Made by a program: the position numbers and the translations under genes
Notes under the pieces: model-generated
What the model saw: only the letters and a program-made list of their open reading frames with translations
Database searches by the model: none
What the model was told of the DNA's origin: nothing
Assembly: GCA_027486075.1 (NCBI GenBank)
Contig: JAIXPU010000046.1
Coordinates: 1 to 17,546, forward strand
Reading direction: 5' to 3'
Length of the DNA: 17,546 nucleotides
Source of the DNA: Streptomycetaceae bacterium
GTDB lineage: Bacteria; Actinomycetota; Actinomycetes; Nanopelagicales; Nanopelagicaceae
Shown: positions 14,358 through 17,546 of the stretch, in pieces
Position numbering within the stretch: the first letter of the stretch is position 1
Layout: each line of letters starts with the position of its first letter

Positions 14358-16407
14358 TTCCTTCGCGATCTAAGTACGGCAAGATTCCACCGAGGTGCAT
14401 CGGCCATCCGGCGCCCATCAACATACAGAGATCAATCTCTGCAGGTGATGAAACTACGCCTTCATCAAGCATCATGCGCGCTTCTTCTGCAAGCGCCTTC
14501 AGTGCGCGCAAGCGAACTTCTTCGGCGGTAGATGGGGTAGTGCCTTTGTGCACAAGAGCGAGTGCTGCAGGGTTTGCACCGACAGAGCCATCTTCGTTCT
14601 TAATGTAGAAAGTCTTCACGCCTTCTTTGACCATCGCCTGCATTGTTGGAGAGATGCGATAGCGCGGCCCAAGGTTGGCATTGAGAGTTTCTGAGACGTG
14701 CAATGCAACACCCGGACCCACTAGGCCCAGGAGTTCGAATGGAGACATAGGAAAACCAATATTGCGCATCGCATTATCAGCTGTCGCTGGATCTGTTCCC
14801 TCATCGACTGCATCGGTAATTTCTCCCATGAAGCGAGTCAGTAATCGGTTCACGACAAATCCCGGCGCATCTTTACAGATGATCATCGTCTTCTTTAGTT
14901 CCTTGCCGATATTGACAGCAGTCGCCGTTGTCGCATCATCTGTCTTTGATGTACGTGCAACTTCCAGAAGCGGCATGATGGCAACAGGGTTAAAGAAATG
15001 GAATCCAACCACGCGCTCTGGGTGCTCTAACCCTTCGCTCATACGTTCAACCGAAAGGGATGAGGTATTAGTTGCCAGTACGCACTCTGGTCCGACAATC
15101 TTTTCCAGTTTCTTAAAGAGCTCTTGCTTGAGAGATAGCTCTTCAAAGATCGCTTCGATAACAAAGTCACATCCTGCAAAGACCTGCTGATCGGATGATC
15201 CGCTGATGAGCAATGCCAGTCGGGCGGCAGATTCAGCGCTCATGCGCTTCTTTTCTACCAACTTGGTGAGTTCATTCTTAACCCACGCAACCCCCTTATC
15301 TGCACGCTCTTGATCGATATCTGTCATGACTACTGGACATTTGAGATTGCGCAGCAGCAGCAGAGCAAGCTGAGATGCCATCAAACCGGCACCGACAACA
15401 CCGACACGTGCAACCTTGCGACCGAGCGCAGGCTTTGGCGCGCCTTCAACCTTCTTGCGCTTCTTCTGAATCACATTAAATGCATAGAGAGATGCGCGCA
15501 GAGGATCAGACATAGTCAGATCTGCAAGTGCTGCATCTTCTGCATCAAATCCCTCACCGCGGGTATTGGTTTTAGCTGCGGCGATAAGTTCGAGCGCCTT
15601 CATTGGGGAGGCGATAACTGCTCCACCATACTTTTTCAGAGCAGCAGCGCGGCCTGAAGCAAGGGCTGCATCCCATGCTGGATCACTTGAGTAATCCTTA
15701 CGTTCAATCTTCGTGGCACCTGACAAGATTGAAGCAGCAAAGGTAACTGATTTTTCGAGGAAATCTGCCGGCTCATAGACCGCATCGACTATTCCAAGAC
15801 CAAGAGCGTCTTTCGATTTCATCATGGTGTTGTTATTAAGAGCGTTTCCAATGATGACTTGGACTGCGCGTTCAGGACCAATGAGCTTAGGAACAATTGT
15901 TGCACCGCCCCAACCAGGAACTAGTCCAAGGAAAACTTCAGGCAGAGCGGTAAAAGCGGTGCTAGCGAGAGTGCGATAGTTGCAATGAAGTCCAACTTCG
16001 AGTCCACCACCGAGAGCTAAACCATTGATGAATGCGAAGGTAGGAATTCCGATTTCATCAAGGCGACGGAATACATCATGTCCAAGCTTTCCGATAGCTA
16101 CCGCTTGTTCGCGCTTATTAAGAAATGCAAGTCCAGATAGATCAGCGCCAGCTGCAAAGATAAATGGCTTACCAGTAATTGCGATAGCTGCTGGTTTGCG
16201 TGACGCCGCTTCCGTGATTGCAGCATCGAGCGCGACTAGAGATTTCGGACCAAAGGTATTGGGACGTGTGTGATCAAGGCCGTTATCTAAAGTGATGAGT
16301 GCGAGTGAGCCTTTAAAGCCAAATGGAGCAAGGTCAACATCGCGCACAAGTGCGTTGGTAACGACTTCCTCTGGAGCGCCTTCTGGAAGAGTGATTGCGG
16401 TTGTCAT
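14296..16407 (-). CDS. fadB: fatty acid oxidation complex alpha subunit (enoyl-CoA hydratase / 3-hydroxyacyl-CoA dehydrogenase)
   Basis: Bifunctional beta-oxidation enzyme that hydrates trans-2-enoyl-CoA and oxidises the resulting 3-hydroxyacyl-CoA with NAD+. The 703 residues carry an N-terminal crotonase domain (about 35-220) with oxyanion-hole segment AAGADLSGL (85-93), GGGLEVG (133-139) and both catalytic glutamates E137 and E157. A Rossmann 3-hydroxyacyl-CoA dehydrogenase domain (about 332-515) has GAGLMA (339-344), E418, N447 and H470 (GFHFFNP), and is followed by two C-terminal 3HCDH repeats. The frame is open to 16476, but the ATG at 16407 has AGGAGG 9 bases upstream and overlaps the thiolase stop as TAATG, so it is the start. 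Expression is coupled to the thiolase. The last 21 codons overlap dxs. Confidence 0.95.
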   Translation of the reverse strand: MTTAITLPEGAPEEVVTNALVRDVDLAPFGFKGSLALITLDNGLDHTRPNTFGPKSLVALDAAITEAASRKPAAIAITGKPFIFAAGADLSGLAFLNKREQAVAIGKLGHDVFRRLDEIGIPTFAFINGLALGGGLEVGLHCNYRTLASTAFTALPEVFLGLVPGWGGATIVPKLIGPERAVQVIIGNALNNNTMMKSKDALGLGIVDAVYEPADFLEKSVTFAASILSGATKIERKDYSSDPAWDAALASGRAAALKKYGGAVIASPMKALELIAAAKTNTRGEGFDAEDAALADLTMSDPLRASLYAFNVIQKKRKKVEGAPKPALGRKVARVGVVGAGLMASQLALLLLRNLKCPVVMTDIDQERADKGVAWVKNELTKLVEKKRMSAESAARLALLISGSSDQQVFAGCDFVIEAIFEELSLKQELFKKLEKIVGPECVLATNTSSLSVERMSEGLEHPERVVGFHFFNPVAIMPLLEVARTSKTDDATTATAVNIGKELKKTMIICKDAPGFVVNRLLTRFMGEITDAVDEGTDPATADNAMRNIGFPMSPFELLGLVGPGVALHVSETLNANLGPRYRISPTMQAMVKEGVKTFYIKNEDGSVGANPAALALVHKGTTPSTAEEVRLRALKALAEEARMMLDEGVVSSPAEIDLCMLMGAGWPMHLGGILPYLDREGISESVCGQRFHAPGIASLPQ

Positions 16408-17546
16408 TACTTCTTTCCTCCTGTGTAGTGAGGGTTTTCCCAGATAACTGTTCCGCCCATACCGAGACCAATGCACATAGTTGTGATGCCATAACGAACA
16501 TCAGGCTTCTCTTCAAAGGTACGAGCCAGGTTGAGCATCAAGCGCACACCAGATGAGGCAAGTGGATGGCCTACAGCGATAGCTCCGCCGTAAGGATTGA
16601 CGCGGGGATCATCATCTGCAATTCCAAAGTGGTCAAGGAAGGCGAGCACCTGCACTGCAAATGCTTCGTTTACTTCAAATGCGCCGATATCTTCAATCTT
16701 CAAACATGCCTTGTTTAGCGCCTTAATCGTTGCAGGCACAGGTCCATAGCCCATCACTTCAGGCTCAACGCCCGCAAAGGCAAAGGTCACCATTCGCGCT
16801 TTGATAGTAAGTCCAAGTTCCTTCGCTTTATCTTCGCTCGCAAGGAGAGCCGCAGTTGCGCCATCATTAAGACCAGATGAGTTACCTGCTGTCACGCGAC
16901 CTGCTGGGCGAAAAGGAGTCTTGAGTCCTGCCAAACCTTCCATCGTTGTTGTAGGACGTGGACCTTCATCAACGGTGGCAACGCCCCAACCGAGTTCTGC
17001 GCTACGCGCTGCCGTTGGAATTAAGTCACGTTGAATCTTTCCGTCGGCATAAGCCTGAGCAGTCTTCATCTGTGAGTTATACGCAAAACGATCGGCGCGC
17101 TCTTTAGTCAGCTGCGGAAAGCGATCATGTAAACGTTCTGCCGTAGCACCCATAGCGAGCGCATCTTGCTCTACCAATTTCTCTGCCAAATAACGGGGGT
17201 TGGGATCCATGAGTTCGCCCATTGGATGATTGCCCATATGTTCGACGCCACCTGCGATAGCGATATCAATTGCGCCCATTGCAATTGCACCCGCGATAGT
17301 TGTAGTTGCTGTCAGCGCACCTGCGCACCATCGATCTACTGAATAACCAGGAACTGTCTTGGGAAGACCAGCCAATAACGTTGCGCTACGGCCGATGTTC
17401 ATACCTTGATCACCGGTTTGAGTTGCAGCAGCGATAGCGACATCATCGATAGCTGCCGGATCTACCTTGGGGTTGCGCTCTAAGAGTCCACGCATCGCAC
17501 GGACCATCAAATCATCGGCGCGCGTTCCGGCATACATGCTGCCGGC
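16407..17546 (-). CDS. fadA: acetyl-CoA acyltransferase (thiolase), N-terminus cut by window end
   Basis: Last step of beta-oxidation: thiolytic cleavage of 3-ketoacyl-CoA to acetyl-CoA and a shortened acyl-CoA. An ATG at 17537 exists, but it falls inside the conserved region (AGSMYAGTRADDL), and thiolases normally have about 25-35 residues before it, so the gene continues beyond the right edge. Counting from that Met, the nucleophilic Cys is C71 (VDRWCAGALTA), NEAF is at 290-293, the catalytic His is H324 (GHPLASSG), and the second Cys is C355 (CIGLGMGG). The stop overlaps the FadB start by one base, giving the thiolase-FadB order common in actinobacteria. Substrate chain length is not readable; a degradative role is inferred from the FadB partner. 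Confidence 0.93.
   Translation of the reverse strand, partial: AGSMYAGTRADDLMVRAMRGLLERNPKVDPAAIDDVAIAAATQTGDQGMNIGRSATLLAGLPKTVPGYSVDRWCAGALTATTTIAGAIAMGAIDIAIAGGVEHMGNHPMGELMDPNPRYLAEKLVEQDALAMGATAERLHDRFPQLTKERADRFAYNSQMKTAQAYADGKIQRDLIPTAARSAELGWGVATVDEGPRPTTTMEGLAGLKTPFRPAGRVTAGNSSGLNDGATAALLASEDKAKELGLTIKARMVTFAFAGVEPEVMGYGPVPATIKALNKACLKIEDIGAFEVNEAFAVQVLAFLDHFGIADDDPRVNPYGGAIAVGHPLASSGVRLMLNLARTFEEKPDVRYGITTMCIGLGMGGTVIWENPHYTGGKK

Noticed and set aside
16408..16476. N-terminal extension of FadB to ATG 16476
   Set aside because: The 23 extra residues lie inside the thiolase gene, while ATG 16407 has a strong AGGAGG and a TAATG junction with the thiolase stop.
1..17546. Mobile element, prophage, CRISPR, toxin-antitoxin or defence system
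   Set aside because: Every open frame of substance belongs to a housekeeping or conserved actinobacterial family. No transposase, integrase, direct-repeat array or small antisense pair is visible; other open frames are shadows of these genes.

Overview
The window is ordinary, very dense chromosomal DNA from an actinobacterium, most likely one with a small, streamlined, moderate-GC genome. A planktonic freshwater lineage such as the Nanopelagicales (acI) would fit, but nothing in the sequence fixes the genus. The actinobacterial call rests on three family-restricted proteins (DUF4193, DUF3093, DUF3159), the actinobacterial form of the paired TrkA proteins, and a gene order and strand pattern that match a conserved actinobacterial block (in M. 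tuberculosis the recA/miaB/hflX to dut/ceoBC/dxs1 region, recalled from memory). Only about 300 bases lie outside genes. The longest gap is about 117 bases, so no gene-free stretch exceeds 300 bases. There are no tRNA or rRNA genes, insertion sequences, CRISPR arrays, phage genes or broken genes.

Layout: (1) 40-4649, plus strand: tightly packed operon miaB-miaA-dapF-hflX (two successive tRNA A37 modification enzymes, a lysine/peptidoglycan enzyme and a ribosome-associated GTPase). (2) 4650-4766: the only sizeable intergenic gap, with two back-to-back inverted repeats and a strong ribosome binding site. (3) 4767-5472: DUF4193 zinc-ribbon protein (plus) and DUF3093 membrane protein (minus), overlapping tail to tail. 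(4) 5531-7184, plus: PaaI-like thioesterase, dut and DUF3159 membrane protein, chained by ATGA overlaps. (5) 7171-8493, minus: two TrkA-type NAD-binding regulators of potassium uptake. (6) 8523-14357, plus: TrmA/RlmD-type RNA methyltransferase, aconitase and DXP synthase. (7) 14296-17546, minus: the beta-oxidation pair, thiolase (cut by the window end) followed by FadB.

Functional links: MiaA and MiaB act in order on tRNA A37. Dxs starts the pathway that makes MiaA's prenyl donor. Thiolase plus FadB make acetyl-CoA that enters the TCA cycle, where aconitase acts. MiaB, the RNA methyltransferase and aconitase all carry 4Fe-4S ligand cysteines.

I do not see a novel multi-gene system. The signals most worth checking are regulatory and architectural: a perfect 20-base palindrome in front of aconitase, a repeated TAnnnT hexamer 6-7 bases before start codons (suggesting leaderless transcripts), tandem dyads before the DUF4193 gene, and three tail-to-tail gene overlaps, one of 62 bases.
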